Below are positions 47,501 to 60,300 of a stretch of DNA of 64,000 nucleotides, in pieces. The stretch covers positions 1,369,939 to 1,433,938 of the forward strand of contig PDUO01000007.1 of assembly GCA_003008705.1 (NCBI GenBank), in the 5' to 3' direction. A program made the translations under genes and the position numbers. The stretch's first letter is position 1, and each line of letters starts with the position of its first letter. The notes under the pieces are model-generated. The model did no database searches. It was not told where the DNA came from and saw only the letters and a program-made list of their open reading frames with translations. This stretch comes from Pezicula radicicola (taxonomy: Eukaryota; Ascomycota; Leotiomycetes; Helotiales; Dermateaceae).

Positions 47501-49482
47501 AAATGGGAGAGCATGTTGTTAGCTATGGCTACAAGACTACAAAAGTATGGGAAATGGTAACTGGTAGATGTCTCAAGACAGCGAAAAATCCAGCGAAGCG
47601 TCCAAGGCCCCAAACGCTGCTTTTTGTCGAGCAAGACAACCACATACTGGTTGGTTCCGAGGACCGATGCATTAGATACCTCAGTCTTGATGAGAATGAC
47701 TCTTCCGGATGGGAGACCAAAGCCCACATTGACGAACAGAGTCTAGATGACACCGTACTAAACGCACCTACATGTTCTGCACTTAGTCCTGGTGGAAACA
47801 TGATTGCATTTGGGTACCGAGGTCACCCTGTCACAGTTTGGGAACTGGAGCCTCCGATGCTTGTCTCACAGTGCAATATGACCCCCCATGAAGCGGATAT
47901 GACTATTCAGGAAAGCATCCTTGGAGAAATCATCCAACTCACATGGCATCCTTTCAGTGGAGAAGTTGTTGGCCTGCATCGCGAAGGACTATTGTTCAGG
48001 TGGGACCCATACGATGAAGAACCCAGCGTAACAGCTCATACAGGAGCACATCACATGGCCATCAGCCGAGAAGGTTCACTTGTGGCTACTGGTGATACGG
48101 TCGGCACTGTTAAAGTGTATGCAACAGCCGATTTGTCTTTGCTGTATCAACTGTCATCGCAAGACCCCGTCCTTCACCTCTCTTTCAGTACTGATTCTAG
48201 GCGGCTATATGATATAAGGGGGGCGTATGGCAATGTTTGGGAGCCCAGTACTCTGGTTCGCCTGGCGGATAGCTCCGAATATACTGACCATAACAGCGAT
48301 ACTTGGAGTGAGAATGAAAGCCTCGCTAAACTATCTCTCCATACAGAGCATCATTTCCCAAGAGTCGATAATATCATAACTCTCTCTGGCCAGTTAGGTA
48401 GGCCTCTTTATTGCTACGGTACCGAAGATGGTGTCGCAGTCTTATGTGAAGTGGGACGCGGCAAGGTGTGGGAGTTAGAAAGACTAGAGAGCTACATGTC
48501 TATTGAGCAAGTAGCATGGAGCGATGATGGAAGGCTTGCGGCAATCGCAGACTTAAGTGGAAGGCTCTCTATCAAAACAATTGCTAAGGAGGGCCAGGAG
48601 CGGGACACCTGGCAGATTCGTCATGATTTTCACGTCATGATTCCATCTTATAATGGCCATATCAGTCAACTCCTTTTCCACCCCGCAAGCCTCCTGGTAT
48701 TTGCTTCTACATCAACAGCACTTTATACCGTTGATATCAACTCCCACGACCTAGCCGAATCGATACTCCCACCTGGGATGCCCAAGGTGAAATGGATATG
48801 TCATCCTACAATGCCCGATTTTCTATTGGGTTTTGGGAATACCGATGTTCACGTTTTTAGGTGGACCAACCTCCAAGAGGTCGAAACGTATACATATTCT
48901 CCCCCAAGACTATTGAAAACCGCGATAATCTCATCAAACCAACCCCTCCATGGTCGTGGTGGTAGTTTCAGGGCTGCCGAAGAGTTCCTGGGGAGACTGA
49001 TCTCTCATATTGATTCACCTGATATTCTCCTCGAGATATCGCATTTGAGCCCATCTGGAAAACTGGAAAGTGAGTATCTTGTGTTTCAAGTGTCAGACAT
49101 AAAAGTTCATTCCGGCAGCGGCAGAAACTTGGCGGATGAGAAGCGGGCCGTCAACACTAACTTGCTATACACGCTATTATCGGTGGACATTGCTTCTCAC
49201 ATACGAGAACCACTGGCATTTTTATCACGCAGAAGACTTGTGTTCCTCGATTCAGACAGGTGGATATGTACCTGGCGCTTACCTTCATCGGTGAATAAAA
49301 GACCATACGGCGGGAAAAGCTCTGATCAGGGCACTAATGGAATCGAGCGTTATTATTTTCTACCAGGAGATTGGGTCACTTCTAACGAAGCTCATCTCTG
49401 TTCTATTATGCCTGATGGAACCCTACTTTGTCCAAGAAATGGCGACGTTGCTACTGTACAGTGTGCCAAGCTTCGCAAATAG
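44507..49482 (+). CDS. STAND/NLR-like protein: alpha/beta hydrolase - NACHT - WD40-type propeller
   Basis: A large fungal NLR-like regulator, the class implicated in non-self recognition and programmed cell death. Exons 44507-44923, 44976-45314, 45372-45537 and 45599-49482 close in frame to 1,601 residues from the first in-frame ATG. Coding sequence extends upstream to about 44345, so a further first exon is likely. Domain order: an alpha/beta hydrolase of the SERAC1/lipase-like group with VDIVFVHGLGG and nucleophile elbow VVHSMGGLI; then a NACHT ATPase with Walker A WIHGNAASGKS (about 45800) and Walker B YWVIDGVDEAE; then degenerate WD40-type repeats from about residue 780 to the end (AWSDDGRLAAIADLSG and similar). 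The repeats are irregular and diverged, unlike the highly identical repeats of hypervariable NLRs. It lies 7 kb from the split HET gene. Confidence 0.9.
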
Positions 49483-51019
49483 ATTTTCTCTTAAAGCACG
49501 TCGAGAGACCGATGACAATTTACAACTGTCAGCTCAGCATGTTCACTTCACGTTGCTCGCGGCACCTAATATATCATATTTCATACAGTACTCTCGGAAA
49601 GGAATAGAAGGTTGAATACATTAAGATATATAATTAGAAGAGATGCATATGATGTTCTGTTCTCTCCACTTTTCTAGTTACAGAGAAGAATAATCCACAT
49701 AATAAAGATACAATATCCCATACTGTTTCTAACACCAGTCATATGCATATGCTGTGTTTGGAGCTTCTAGAAAGATATCTACAAGAATAGGTTATCTAAT
49801 ATAAGTTCTCTCAACAACCCCCTCTTTTGCAAAGCTTAAGGTCAAATTCTACTAACTCTAATAATTTCAACCTTTTTATTTCTATCCTAAAAGTAGGAAA
49901 GCTTAGAATAGTTACATTACTAGAAGTAAACGACAAGAAGTCAGTGGAACTTGAGAAGTTGCACCCCATTGTACTATTATATGGTTGAATAGAAAATGTT
50001 AGTAGTCTAATTATAAGTATAACGTCAAGGCTGAAGTTTAACCCTTTACTTTGGTTTCATTATCACCAAAGATTCTAGGGCTTTAATATACAAGTAAAAA
50101 CGTACCGCATCCCAACTATACTCGCTTAGGTAAAGTTACTCTACGCGAGGACTTGAGGTATATACAGTTGAACTTCCTAGCGCCGAACAGATGTACTTTC
50201 TCGGACACAAAGCAAATCAGTGGTATTGAAACGAACTTATATGAGAATAGACGGTTTGTAATGAGTTGAAGTAGACGTAGTTGTTAAAATGGATTCGAGT
50301 CACGTGATAGAGTACCTGAAATCAAATCCCGAAAATGATATCCGGCACTCACTATCCAATAGATAGGATGACGCGCAGCCTTATCTATGTCCTAGATATG
50401 CAGTATACAATAGGCAGGAGACACGTAACTTTTCCTAGTTAGGTACGGCTTCAAATGCCGGGCGGGTGTACGCGTAAACCTTATCTCGACATCAGGTGTT
50501 AGATGCATAATTATACGGCATATCTGTCTTAGTGCATTCTTGTATGCAAATCATCGAGATAGAAACTTTGATATTCGAACATAAGCTTTCAATAGGATGT
50601 GTTCATTATTATGCTTGGGACTGCGATGGCTTGTCCTCGCTACCTACCTAAGCAGATCTGGTAAGCGATTGTTCTAGAAGGAGGTAGGGGTTAAGAGGGA
50701 CACCTAGTTGGTGTCAATGTTATGTTGTATCCAATCCTTTACAAATCAAAAGTCGCGTAATAAGATGTATGCATTTAATTTATTGTACCGGTCCTGATCT
50801 CAGGAATAGGTTAGTATGTTGATATAGCTTTTTTCCCGCAGCACACCACCTCGGTGATACTTAAGATGGAAGACCAGAACTTTACTCTCCTGTCTTTGAT
50901 AGCGAGGAAAGAGGAAGAAACTGAAGACGTCGTCGTCACGATAATGATAAGGCATTGATTGTTCGAGAAGGCTGTGTAGAAAATTCTACTTTTAACTGTC
51001 TGCGAAGCTTCTTAAGTTG
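49483..51019. other. Intergenic region of 1.5 kb
   Basis: Contains the 3' end of the STAND gene and the promoter of the protease. No gene or transposon is recognisable. Confidence 0.4.
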
Positions 51020-51029
51020 TATATATAAG
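51020..51029 (+). promoter_or_regulatory. TATA box of the secreted protease gene
   Basis: TATATATAAG lies 135-144 bp upstream of the ATG at 51164. It is followed by a CT/CA-rich leader with repeated caacaatc motifs, a common arrangement in strongly expressed fungal genes. Confidence 0.6.
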
Positions 51030-51163
51030 CAGACTTCCATTCTCAATACTCAAGTTATCACTTCAGCCAAGCCATTCACTTCTCAGCTACAACAATCCTC
51101 TTTTCTACCACAACAATCTTTTCAACCATTTCTCACAGATCATTCTGTGGATAAACCAGCAAA

Positions 51164-51973
51164 ATGAAGTTCATCACAATCGCCAACACTCTTATCCTTG
51201 CAAGCAGCGCCATCGCCGCTCCATTCTCTCACATTCGACAAGCTCGTCACCTCAGGCGAGCCGCCAATGCCAATGCCAATTCCACTGCCACAACCCGCAA
51301 GACTGTTCCACCCAAGTTCGTCACTTTAGAGACCAGCTCAGCAACCAACAACTCCAACGTAGAATACAGCGAAAACTGGGCCGGCGCTGTCCTCATTGGA
51401 ACAGGCTTTACAAGTGTGACCGGAACCTTTACCGTGCCTACTCCCACATCTGAAGGTTCTGGTTCCGCCTGGGTCGGCATTGATGGCGACACCTGCGATA
51501 CTGCCATCTTGCAAACTGGCGTCGACTGGACTTATTCTCGCGGAAGCGTTAGCTATGACGCCTGGTACGAATGGTATCCCGATTACGCCTACGACTTCGA
51601 CGGCATAACTATCTCGGCCGGTGACTCGATCACTGTCACTGTCACAGCGACTAGTTCAACGTCAGGCACTGCTGTCCTTGAAAACACTACCACGGGTACT
51701 ACTGTATCCTATACCTTCTCTAACGAAGCAAGTTTGGGATCACTTTGCGAATACAATGCCGAATGGATCGTCGAGGATTTTGAAGAGGATGAGTCGCTTG
51801 TGGATTTCGCTGATTTTGGAACGGTTACTTTCACTGATTGCTCTGCTACTGATAGTAGTGGCACTGTTGGCGTTGAGGATGCTACGATTATTGATATTGA
51901 GCAGAATAATGAGGTTCTTACTGATTGTTCTGTCTCTGGTGACTCCCAGGTTATTTGCACTTATGTTGGGTAG
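51164..51973 (+). CDS. Secreted G1 family glutamic endopeptidase (eqolisin)
   Basis: A pepstatin-insensitive acid protease secreted by fungi, active at low pH. It is 269 residues in one frame without introns. It has a signal peptide (MKFITIANTLILASSAIAAP) and then a propeptide rich in Arg and Asn to about residue 60. The mature all-beta domain begins near NWAGAVLIGTG. The catalytic Gln is in TAILQTGVDWTY and the catalytic Glu in CEYNAEWIVEDFEE, both invariant in the family. The DAWYEWYPDYAYDF segment is also typical. It is shorter in the Ser-rich loop than acp1 of Sclerotinia but otherwise alike. Expression is probably pH-dependent by analogy; I did not find a decisive PacC site. Confidence 0.95.
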   Translation: MKFITIANTLILASSAIAAPFSHIRQARHLRRAANANANSTATTRKTVPPKFVTLETSSATNNSNVEYSENWAGAVLIGTGFTSVTGTFTVPTPTSEGSGSAWVGIDGDTCDTAILQTGVDWTYSRGSVSYDAWYEWYPDYAYDFDGITISAGDSITVTVTATSSTSGTAVLENTTTGTTVSYTFSNEASLGSLCEYNAEWIVEDFEEDESLVDFADFGTVTFTDCSATDSSGTVGVEDATIIDIEQNNEVLTDCSVSGDSQVICTYVG

Positions 51974-52792
51974 TTATTTGATTTTGAGGGTGGAGAGAGA
52001 GGGTTGTTGGTGGAAAATTGGTGGACGAGATGAGGATTCGATGAGGAGACTTGATGACATTAAGAGGGGTGGAGATGCTCTTGGGATATAGACATATTCT
52101 CTTCTCTCGGCTTTTAACGCATCAAATTTGAAGGATTGTTAGATCTGTTGTTGCATTGCTCACAGTGACTCGACTCTCCTTTGTGTTGCTTACTTTTATG
52201 TTTCAAAATTTTCGATTTTTTAATAAAATTTCAGCTGTTCGTTGATTAATTTTCATCGGCTGCACCCGTAACTTAATTACGTTATTAGTAGCGTTTATTA
52301 GACAGGTAGGCTACTTAGTCGAGTTCCCTGAACCGATACTACTGTAACTGTTTGCGAAGATCGGAGACAAGAATTATATTAGTGGCTTGACACAGCCACA
52401 ACACAGCCCGACCATCCTAGACATTCTTAGCTACTCAAAGAACATCTTTACCAGGTATCAGGCAGATTCTTCCCATTTATCAAGATAATGATCGTCGGAA
52501 ATAAGCCAAGATGTCTGCCTCACGTCACTTATGTAGCACTGTCAGAAGCTCGCGTAGTACAAAACACGTAGACCTGCATAAACTCCAGTTCATGAAATTC
52601 CCAGGAGGATCGTTGTTCTCCCACAGATTGACAGGGATTAATTCCTCAAAAAGACATATATCCTCGTATAGAACAATATCTCCATTGCCGTCACCACTAG
52701 ATCCATCAAAATCGTTTCGCAACGCTAAAACCCACCTTACCTACCTACCCATCTATCTATTTACCTAGGTATCTACCTATCTACAATTAACC
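51974..52792. other. Intergenic region with TACC/TATC tetranucleotide tract
   Basis: Carries the 3' end of the protease gene. At 52735-52783, just before the next ATG, is a run of tacc and tatc units. The open frame at 52511-52768 shows no domain. Confidence 0.5.
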
Positions 52793-53659
52793 ATGGCCTC
52801 AACTTCCAACCCACCAGAGAAAGAACCCACACCGTTTCTCCTCTCCACAGCAACAACACTTATTCCGAACCCAAGTAACCTACAAAAATCCCCATCAAAT
52901 ACATCCATCAACTCAGACACCACAACCAACACCCTGATCCCACAAAACATTCCCCAAAACGTCACACAAAACACCACACAAACACAAGAACAAAAACCCC
53001 TCAGCGAACTCTACCTCCTAACGCCCGGAATCCTCGGACTAGGCGGCATAGCAAACGCTGCTTACGGTCCAGCTTACGCTGCAAGGAGTGGACAAGACAT
53101 AAAATTCCACGCCTACAAAAAAGAACCAGCACTTTATAATATCTGTGTCAGTGGACTTATCGGTCATATAACAACCATGAAATTGCGAAGTGGTTCTGCT
53201 AAAAAAGGAGAGTGGATTGCTAAGGGGAAGTTTGATAAGTTTTCGGGGGATACAGAATTGTGGTTTCCGTTTTTGGAGAATGGGGAAAAGGATGAAAAGG
53301 TGGGGAGAGAAGGTGATGGAGAGGAGAGGATGATGAAGAAGAAAGAGGGGAAGGGTGTTTATGGTTTTGATTATGAAGGAGGGAAATTCAGTTGGGTTAA
53401 AACTCCACTTAATAACAACGTCTCATCGTTTGTAAATCCGCATTGGAGATTGATTGATGAGGGAACTGGGGAGGTACACGCTGTTTTCGTGCATACGTTT
53501 GATGGGAGTACGGAGGCTGGACAGATGCAATTTCGAAGGAGTTTAGGGAGGGAGTGGGAGTTTGTTGTTTTGATGACGTTGGGTATTATTGTTGAGAGGC
53601 AGAGGCAGAAGAAGGTTTGGAGGGGGAGGGCGGGTCATTTTTCTATTAGTCCGAGTTAG
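52793..53659 (+). CDS. Conserved hypothetical protein, possibly tubby/LURP-like C-terminal fold
   Basis: A 288-residue single-exon protein. Residues 1-70 are low-complexity, rich in Thr, Pro, Asn and Gln, and likely disordered. From about residue 73 a folded domain starts (LYLLTPGILGLGGIANAAYG) and carries short strands with conserved-looking KKEPALYNICVSG and WIAKGKFDKFSGDTELWFPF. Around 160-190 is a Lys/Glu-rich insert. The last part has FVNPHWRLID and an Arg/Lys-rich end. The alternating strand pattern with a Trp at strand ends reminds me of tubby-like C-terminal domains, but that is a guess. No signal peptide or certain membrane helix is seen. Confidence 0.65.
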   Translation: MASTSNPPEKEPTPFLLSTATTLIPNPSNLQKSPSNTSINSDTTTNTLIPQNIPQNVTQNTTQTQEQKPLSELYLLTPGILGLGGIANAAYGPAYAARSGQDIKFHAYKKEPALYNICVSGLIGHITTMKLRSGSAKKGEWIAKGKFDKFSGDTELWFPFLENGEKDEKVGREGDGEERMMKKKEGKGVYGFDYEGGKFSWVKTPLNNNVSSFVNPHWRLIDEGTGEVHAVFVHTFDGSTEAGQMQFRRSLGREWEFVVLMTLGIIVERQRQKKVWRGRAGHFSISPS

Positions 53660-55708
53660 TGGAATGATTAATTCCTTGCGACGATATATATATTTAAATC
53701 TATTATCCCTTATAGAGCTGATATGTAGGTAGGAAGTGAGGTTATTTGTATAAAAGTAAGGTATATAGGCTATGTAACCTAGAAATGAATATTCTATTTG
53801 ATATAAACTAAAAGAAAATCTCTACTTTTTGTGTAAGGCTATATTTAGGGAAGCGACTCTATTGATTTTATGTTCTGTATAGAGCTAATAGTTCTATAGA
53901 AGCTTTACTAATGGTCTTAGCTATACGTTAGTAGGGTGTGGGCTATAAAATAAGATAGAATCTAAAGATATATTTATTCTATTACTATTATAAATAGTTT
54001 AATTAATTCGGAATTGTAAAGATATACTCGCTAGTGACTCGAGCACGGTGTAAGCTCCTTGTAGGGAATACATAATATTTAGTGATGTCCCCTTCTACAC
54101 AAGTACTATATAAATAAAAACTTTCGAGTCGGGTATGGGGGTAATTTGTCGTTTTAATAATAGCAAACAACTCAAAGTTGTATAGTATATGTATGTTTTG
54201 TGTCCTTCTAGTATTCCTGAACAAGTACATTATCCCTAGCAATAGCGCCCCTAGAAATGTGTACCAGTCTTTATATTTTTTTTTCTCTTAAGCATTTTGT
54301 ACATTCCGCCCTTGTTTCCTCTCTTGTGTATTTGATTAGATTCAGTCGGAGTAGAGAGCCTTGATTTGGTTGGTTGGTGCACTAGCTTCTGGCGTTGCTC
54401 TAGCACTCTGACAGCGAGTTGTAGTTTGATTCGATTACTTGATTGTGGAATTACAGAGGAGTCGGTTTCGAAGTGCTTGATATTAACGACAAGGTCGACT
54501 CTGAATCCTTGTATTTGTGCACATATACTTGATTTTCGGTGCGCTTCTTTTTTCCGCTTGTGCTGCTTTAGAAAGAAGAAGAGATTTAATTATTTTGTTC
54601 CCTATATGTGCTAGTATCATTTTAATTTGGTGTTAGCGTAGTACGTTACCATGATATAGGACGGATAGAGGTTATTAATGTTAAACTAATAGTGCACCAT
54701 CAAATGTTTGGAGTATCGATTTCCGAGGCTTTGATGATCTCAAGTCGGAAGACTCTTACCATCAAAAGACATAAGATGGAAAGACTACCTACCATCGAAG
54801 AGATTCACATATACAGCAACTTACGCGATACCAGTACCCGCCTCGAACGGTCATCAGTCTCGTGTCGAAAAGTTACAAAACGATCAAAGCATTAGTTTTC
54901 AAAACCGAGAGGCAAAAATGGGGAGCACCAGAGATTCCTTGCCCCTTCTGAAAGAATGGTTGGGAGTCTGTTGCGACCGGCATAGAGAATGTCATATCTC
55001 AGATAAAGTAAGGAAACCTTTTATTCAGTCGGGATTTTGGTTTCATCGGAATTTTCTATAAACGAAAAGCTCAATAACATGTTCTGCAGCCCAATTACGA
55101 TCCTCCCCTCCCAGTCACCCATGAGTCAACGCCCAAGACTGGCCTATCAATCTATGAAGTGGTTAACCTTGAGCTTTACTAGAGCTTCCGGCCGAGTAGA
55201 CTAATTTATCTTGGAGATGAACATCCAAGGCTCCATTTGTCCTAGGACCTCTGTTTTCTGTGGTTTTTTATTTTGTAAGTCGGATAAATATATCTCTTTT
55301 TATCCGCCTTTGCGTCGACTTACCTGTTCTTTGTCTTATTCTACGTATCCTTGCTTTAAATTACACGAATTTCACTTTCGCCCGTCTTGCCCAAATTGGA
55401 CGTTAAATCCAAATTGAAGCTATTCCTAATTATCTATTCCGTTAATTAATCTTAACCTATATTGACTACATCTCTCTATATTGCGATTATAGCCCATGTA
55501 GTCTATAATAGAACGTAATTGATATATTTATGCCTATTGTAAGCCTTGATATATGTAATCTCACATCGGAATGTTAATATAAGCGAGTTTAATTTCCGTC
55601 TACCTGAGCAATTGCTGCTATAACCTGAGCTGTGTTCTGAGCTCCGACCCCTTAAGAATCGGGTAATATTTCTACGTCCGTCTATAAATAAATTTTGTAA
55701 TGCCTATA
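53660..55708. other. AT-rich intergenic region
   Basis: Two kilobases without a supportable gene. Short frames (54366-54614, 54692-54895, 55211-55417) have no domains and do not join by splicing. Confidence 0.4.
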
Positions 55709-56448
55709 AAGGTCCTAGCAAAAAGTATAGAGACTATAGGCTCTTATAGGCGGCGTGCACTGTAGCCCCCTATAGCCAGCTAATTAGCCTAATGTAGTTA
55801 GTAGTCTCTTATTTTCTTACTAAAATAACTTTATATTTAATACCTTTCTAACCTTCTACTTATTATACTAATATACTATTAATAAGTATAATAATACTAA
55901 ACACTAAATATAACCTTAGTATATAAATTTAAGCTTTAGCCTTACTTAAAAATAATCTATTTATCCTTAAAATTACTAACTATACTTAAATAATAAAATC
56001 TATAATATATAAGCTCTAATAAAAGATTATTTAATATAGATATAATCCTTCTAAAAATAAGAGATTATTACTTAGTTATATAAAAGATAAGCTTAAGTTT
56101 AATGGGCCTATTTAAATAATAAAGGAAGTAAAAGCTAAGGTACTAGAAAGAGACTATAACCTAAGAGTAATTATAAGCTTAGATTAAGAGGATTCTATAT
56201 TATATTAAGGAGATTATTAGGTTTAAGGGTAGAAATAAATATTAAGAAGATAAAGTAAAACAAAAGAGAAACTCTAATAAAGTTTATTATTTATACAGGA
56301 ATAAGTAGTAGGCTCTAAATAGTATTAAATTAGTATTAAAAATCAATAGTAGTAGAATACTAAGATCTAATTATAGAGTATATTAGTAGGCTTTAGGGCA
56401 CTAGCTACTATAAGAGCCTATAGTCTCTATACTTTTTGCCGGGACCTT
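55709..56448. mobile_element. 740-bp element with terminal inverted repeats, coding-dead
   Basis: The left end AAGGTCCTAGCAAAAAGTAT and about 20 further bases are repeated inverted at the right end (56409-56448), with two mismatches. The 40-bp arms share AGTATAGAGACTATAGG, a form common in fungal Tc1/mariner-type ends. The interior is extremely AT-rich with stop codons in all frames. It is either a non-autonomous element or a deleted, RIP-mutated copy. Confidence 0.8.
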
Positions 56449-57043
56449 CGTACTATCTAGAACACAGCCGCGTCTTTGAACCTATTAAGATGTTGTGATA
56501 GTGTCCGTTCTTGCTCCCCGGTTAAACTTACCAAGGGTGCCAGAGCCGATTTGGATCCCTTTGGGTCCAGTCGCAGACTGGTTATTCAGCCTCACGGCTT
56601 ACCAAATACCAATTCAACGTTATCGCATACGAATGTATTGAGAAATGGTATTGCCTACTCGAGCGTTGCAAGGTCGCAGCTACGTGTAAGGATTTACCCA
56701 GAGCTAGTTCTCTCCTTTAATTGGCAAGTCAGGCCAGAGAACGGGACTGAATCAAGTGTTCACACAGCCCATCATCCCATTCTCAATTCTCAAAAGCTCT
56801 GAATGACAAAGTTGACAAATCCTCATTAATACTCTATTATGCACATTCCTATTTTCTGGAGTATCCCAGCTCAATTCCTGGTTATTTATCTAGACCCATT
56901 AATCTCATGAGAATTATTTCGCACCGTGTTAGACAGAACCACCAAAAGCCTCGATTGTTCAATCCTTACGCTTTGAGAAGACGGCTCGATAACTGATAGG
57001 TTCGATACTCGACGAATCAGTGTGAACAAGAACGAATATCTCT

Positions 57044-57340
57044 TTGACATTTAGTCAGCTGATTGCGCATCAACCCGTAGGGATTCCGCAGCACAAGGCT
57101 CTTATGCAGTGTAACTACACAGCCCCACTGCCACGTCGAAGAAAAGTTCGAAGGAAAGAACTCGTAACAACATCAAATTTTCTCGAGACTCTGCATCAAT
57201 TCGCACAAAAAGTGAATCACCCTTCACCAATTCTGCTGACCATCATCGGAGAAATCCTAGCAGGCAATAAGTCCGCTGTCTTGAGGAGGGAACTCGTTAA
57301 GCGAGCCATATTCAAACTCTGCAGTAAGGCTCGACGGTGA
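57044..57340 (+). other. Upstream open frame, possible leader or first exon
   Basis: A 98-codon frame ends 44 bp before the ATG of the large gene. It is basic in the middle (PRRRKVRRKE) and helical-looking at the end. It is not in frame with the large gene, and I see no convincing intron to connect them. It could be a separate small gene, part of the 5' leader, or chance. Confidence 0.3.
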
Positions 57341-57384
57341 AGCTCGACAGAGCTCTTTCCTGTGCGATATATTGAGGCAAAAGT

Positions 57385-60300
57385 ATGAATGCCATGTCAA
57401 TCAGCAAGGTCAATGCTGCTTTTGCCTCAGGCTCGATTGAGAATACTCTGGCGCTGGCAAATTTGACCCTCGACTTCTCTATCATCAAGGTCGACGCCCC
57501 CAAAGAATTCATGAGCCTGGGCGCCAATCTCACTCCCCAGAGACGTTCAATAGCCGAGGATGGCCATCTACATCGAACTGCGAGAAAACTTGGGGCACTA
57601 TTTGAGGAGATCCTTCCACAATCACCACAACTGATCAGGTCGTACGGCAAACGGGCGTCTGAAATTTCTCAGACAGAAGCTGTCAATCCTCGGGGCAATC
57701 ACAAACATGGAGCTTTCGCTGCATATGTTGGTGCTGATGCAACTTCAATTTGGGCAGCAGCAACTTCGGGTCCAGCAGCGATCGGTGTCCACCTCCTAGC
57801 ATGCATGCTGGCCCGCACCTGGACTGGTCCTCAAGCTACATCTATTTGGGTTGAGATTGTCGAAGAAAGAATCAAAAAAGTCTCATCCAAGGCAACCTCT
57901 GATGCCTATAATACCTCTCTCGGTGGCCTGGTTGCTGCCAATCAAGGTGTCAGCCGTATGGAACTTGCACAATGGGATGCCAGTGCTCGTGCATGGTTGC
58001 AGATTGCGGACGAGGCGAAGCAGTTCCAACAGAAACAGCTCATGCTGATATTGAATAATGTGTCTTTGCCTATCAATCGAGACAAAAGCGCATATGAAAA
58101 TGTCATTGGAGCATGGCAGACATCCATGAAAGCTGTTGAGAAGCTTGCCAGTGGACAACCTCAAAACGTCTCGAAAGGCGCTGTGCTGTTGGGAATCTCT
58201 GCGTGGCACTTATATCCTGACCTGCTAGTTTTCGGCGAAAAGATCCCAGCGAATATCAAATTCGAGGATCCTGTCATGTCTCCCGGAGGCTCATTGACTA
58301 TTGGCTTGCAGGATCGAAGTAGGGGAGCAGAGGATGGAGTTTACTGGTCTCTCGCTCTTTCCCATCTCCGTTATTATGGAGACCCCGTGGTTGTTGACAC
58401 TTCCCTAGGCCATGGCACCTCGCGGCTAAACCTTGAAGAACTACACTTGGTTGCATTGGGCTCTGTACTTGCTGGGTGGGGTCCCCTGGGGAAAGATATT
58501 GTAGCAGCAGCCGGGTTTTTCATCGCACTATGGGATTGCTTGCAAAGAGCAACAGAAAGCATAAATGTTGACATGAATGAAAGCATCAATATCAACCTAT
58601 CTCGTCACCTGCTATCAAGATCTAGTTGGATCTTCATTCTTTACAACGCATCAAAAACGATTCTTGGACCCGAAGGCATTAATCGCGAGGTAGCACTGTC
58701 ACTTGTTGCCCTCGGACGTCGACGTGGGGAAAAGTTTTTGGCGGACCTCCGAAGTCACCCACCACCATTATTGGGTTTATCGTGTCCATTCCGTCTCAAA
58801 TGTCTGTCTAGTCCTTGTCTAACCAATTATAATGAAAAGGTCATTATGATGAGATCTATTGCGGAGCTCCTTCAGCTAGACCCGGATACGTGCATTATCC
58901 GTATACCAAGACAAGGACTCGCTGGCTGTTACGAGTATGCAACAGCCCTTGTGCACAAGAGATGTTCAAATTCCTCGACGCGGCTATTGCATCAACGCTG
59001 GATAGAGACTACTTTCGAGGACGCATTTCGGGGTTGTAGCTGCCACACAGGACAACGGGAATGCAGTCGAGCTTGGGGTTGTGAGTGTATTCGAAGGGGT
59101 ACAGTTTGCACTCCATTCTGTCATGGCAGGTCTTCTATTGCGCAGTGTGGCCAAAAATGCCCCCAAAACTGCATGGGAAACAATCCCAAACGTAACAATG
59201 CATGCACCAATTTAGTGGAAGGAGAGGTCTATCATTACATACAAAAAGGCTCCTTTGCTACGATAAACAACGAAGAAGAGTTGGAGGAACTGAAATGGCA
59301 CCGGGCCGTGGCCGAAAAAATTAAAGTCAAATCCGCTGGCAAAAGGATATCGAACTACCTAATACGTCACACATGGAAACAAAATAGAGCAAAGACGGAA
59401 TCTCAACCACAAATCGAGATTGAAACATTGTGCGATTGCTACCTTGGACCACTTGAGGACAACGAATTAGCCATTACCAAGGGGTTAGCAAGGATGCTCA
59501 CCTCGGAACAAAGAGATATCGAAGATTCACTTTCGAGGCGAGCTTCCATTGTACCTATTGTACCCATTGGAACCGATCGCAATATCCACGGGGAAGAGAC
59601 AACTAGCGAAAGCGATAAGATCAAAACACGCGGAGAAAAAGACCAGGCTGCTCAAGCACCCCACAGATTTGGATATGCAGCCTTCAATGTCTTGGCTGGA
59701 GATGTGGAAGAAGTTGCGCTATTTCTCAAGTATACGCCAAAGAGAATATACCCCAGGAGGGTTATTGACAGCATCTCTCGTGCATCTGCTGCTCCTGTGG
59801 TGAACGTGGCTGCGGCAACTAGAGCATTGCGGGAAACGATACATCCGGAGACTCTTGTCCGCTACATGATCAACTTAACTGTTCTGCAGAAACTGGATTT
59901 TCCTCGTTTTCGGCCCGATTTGCATGTTCATGTCAAAAACCTCGACAAGTACATGCGATCTCTGATTGCTCTGAGTTTGGCCACTGAGCTGTATGAGAAG
60001 CAACTACCAGGTGCAACCGTGGCCATCGACATTATGTCCCAACCCCTTTACAGTGCCTCATGGATTCCCGATTCGACAGTTTTGAAAAAAGCTTTCCTTA
60101 GATGCAAACTTGTGCCTCTCGGGAGGGAGAGCATACTCAGCTGCATTGCCATGTTCGAGTCCGGCTGTTACAATCTCCGACAAGAAGATCTTAAAGATGT
60201 CATGGGGATAGCAGTCCGCAATACCATCTATACTTCCAAAACACTCCTGTTAGACCCGTACGAGTTATCGCACAAAGACGAGGTGGCCATGATTATCGGA

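Noticed and set aside
50955..51167. 70-codon frame before the protease
   Set aside because: It is in the transcribed leader downstream of and around the TATA box, and its product is low in complexity. It is probably leader sequence.
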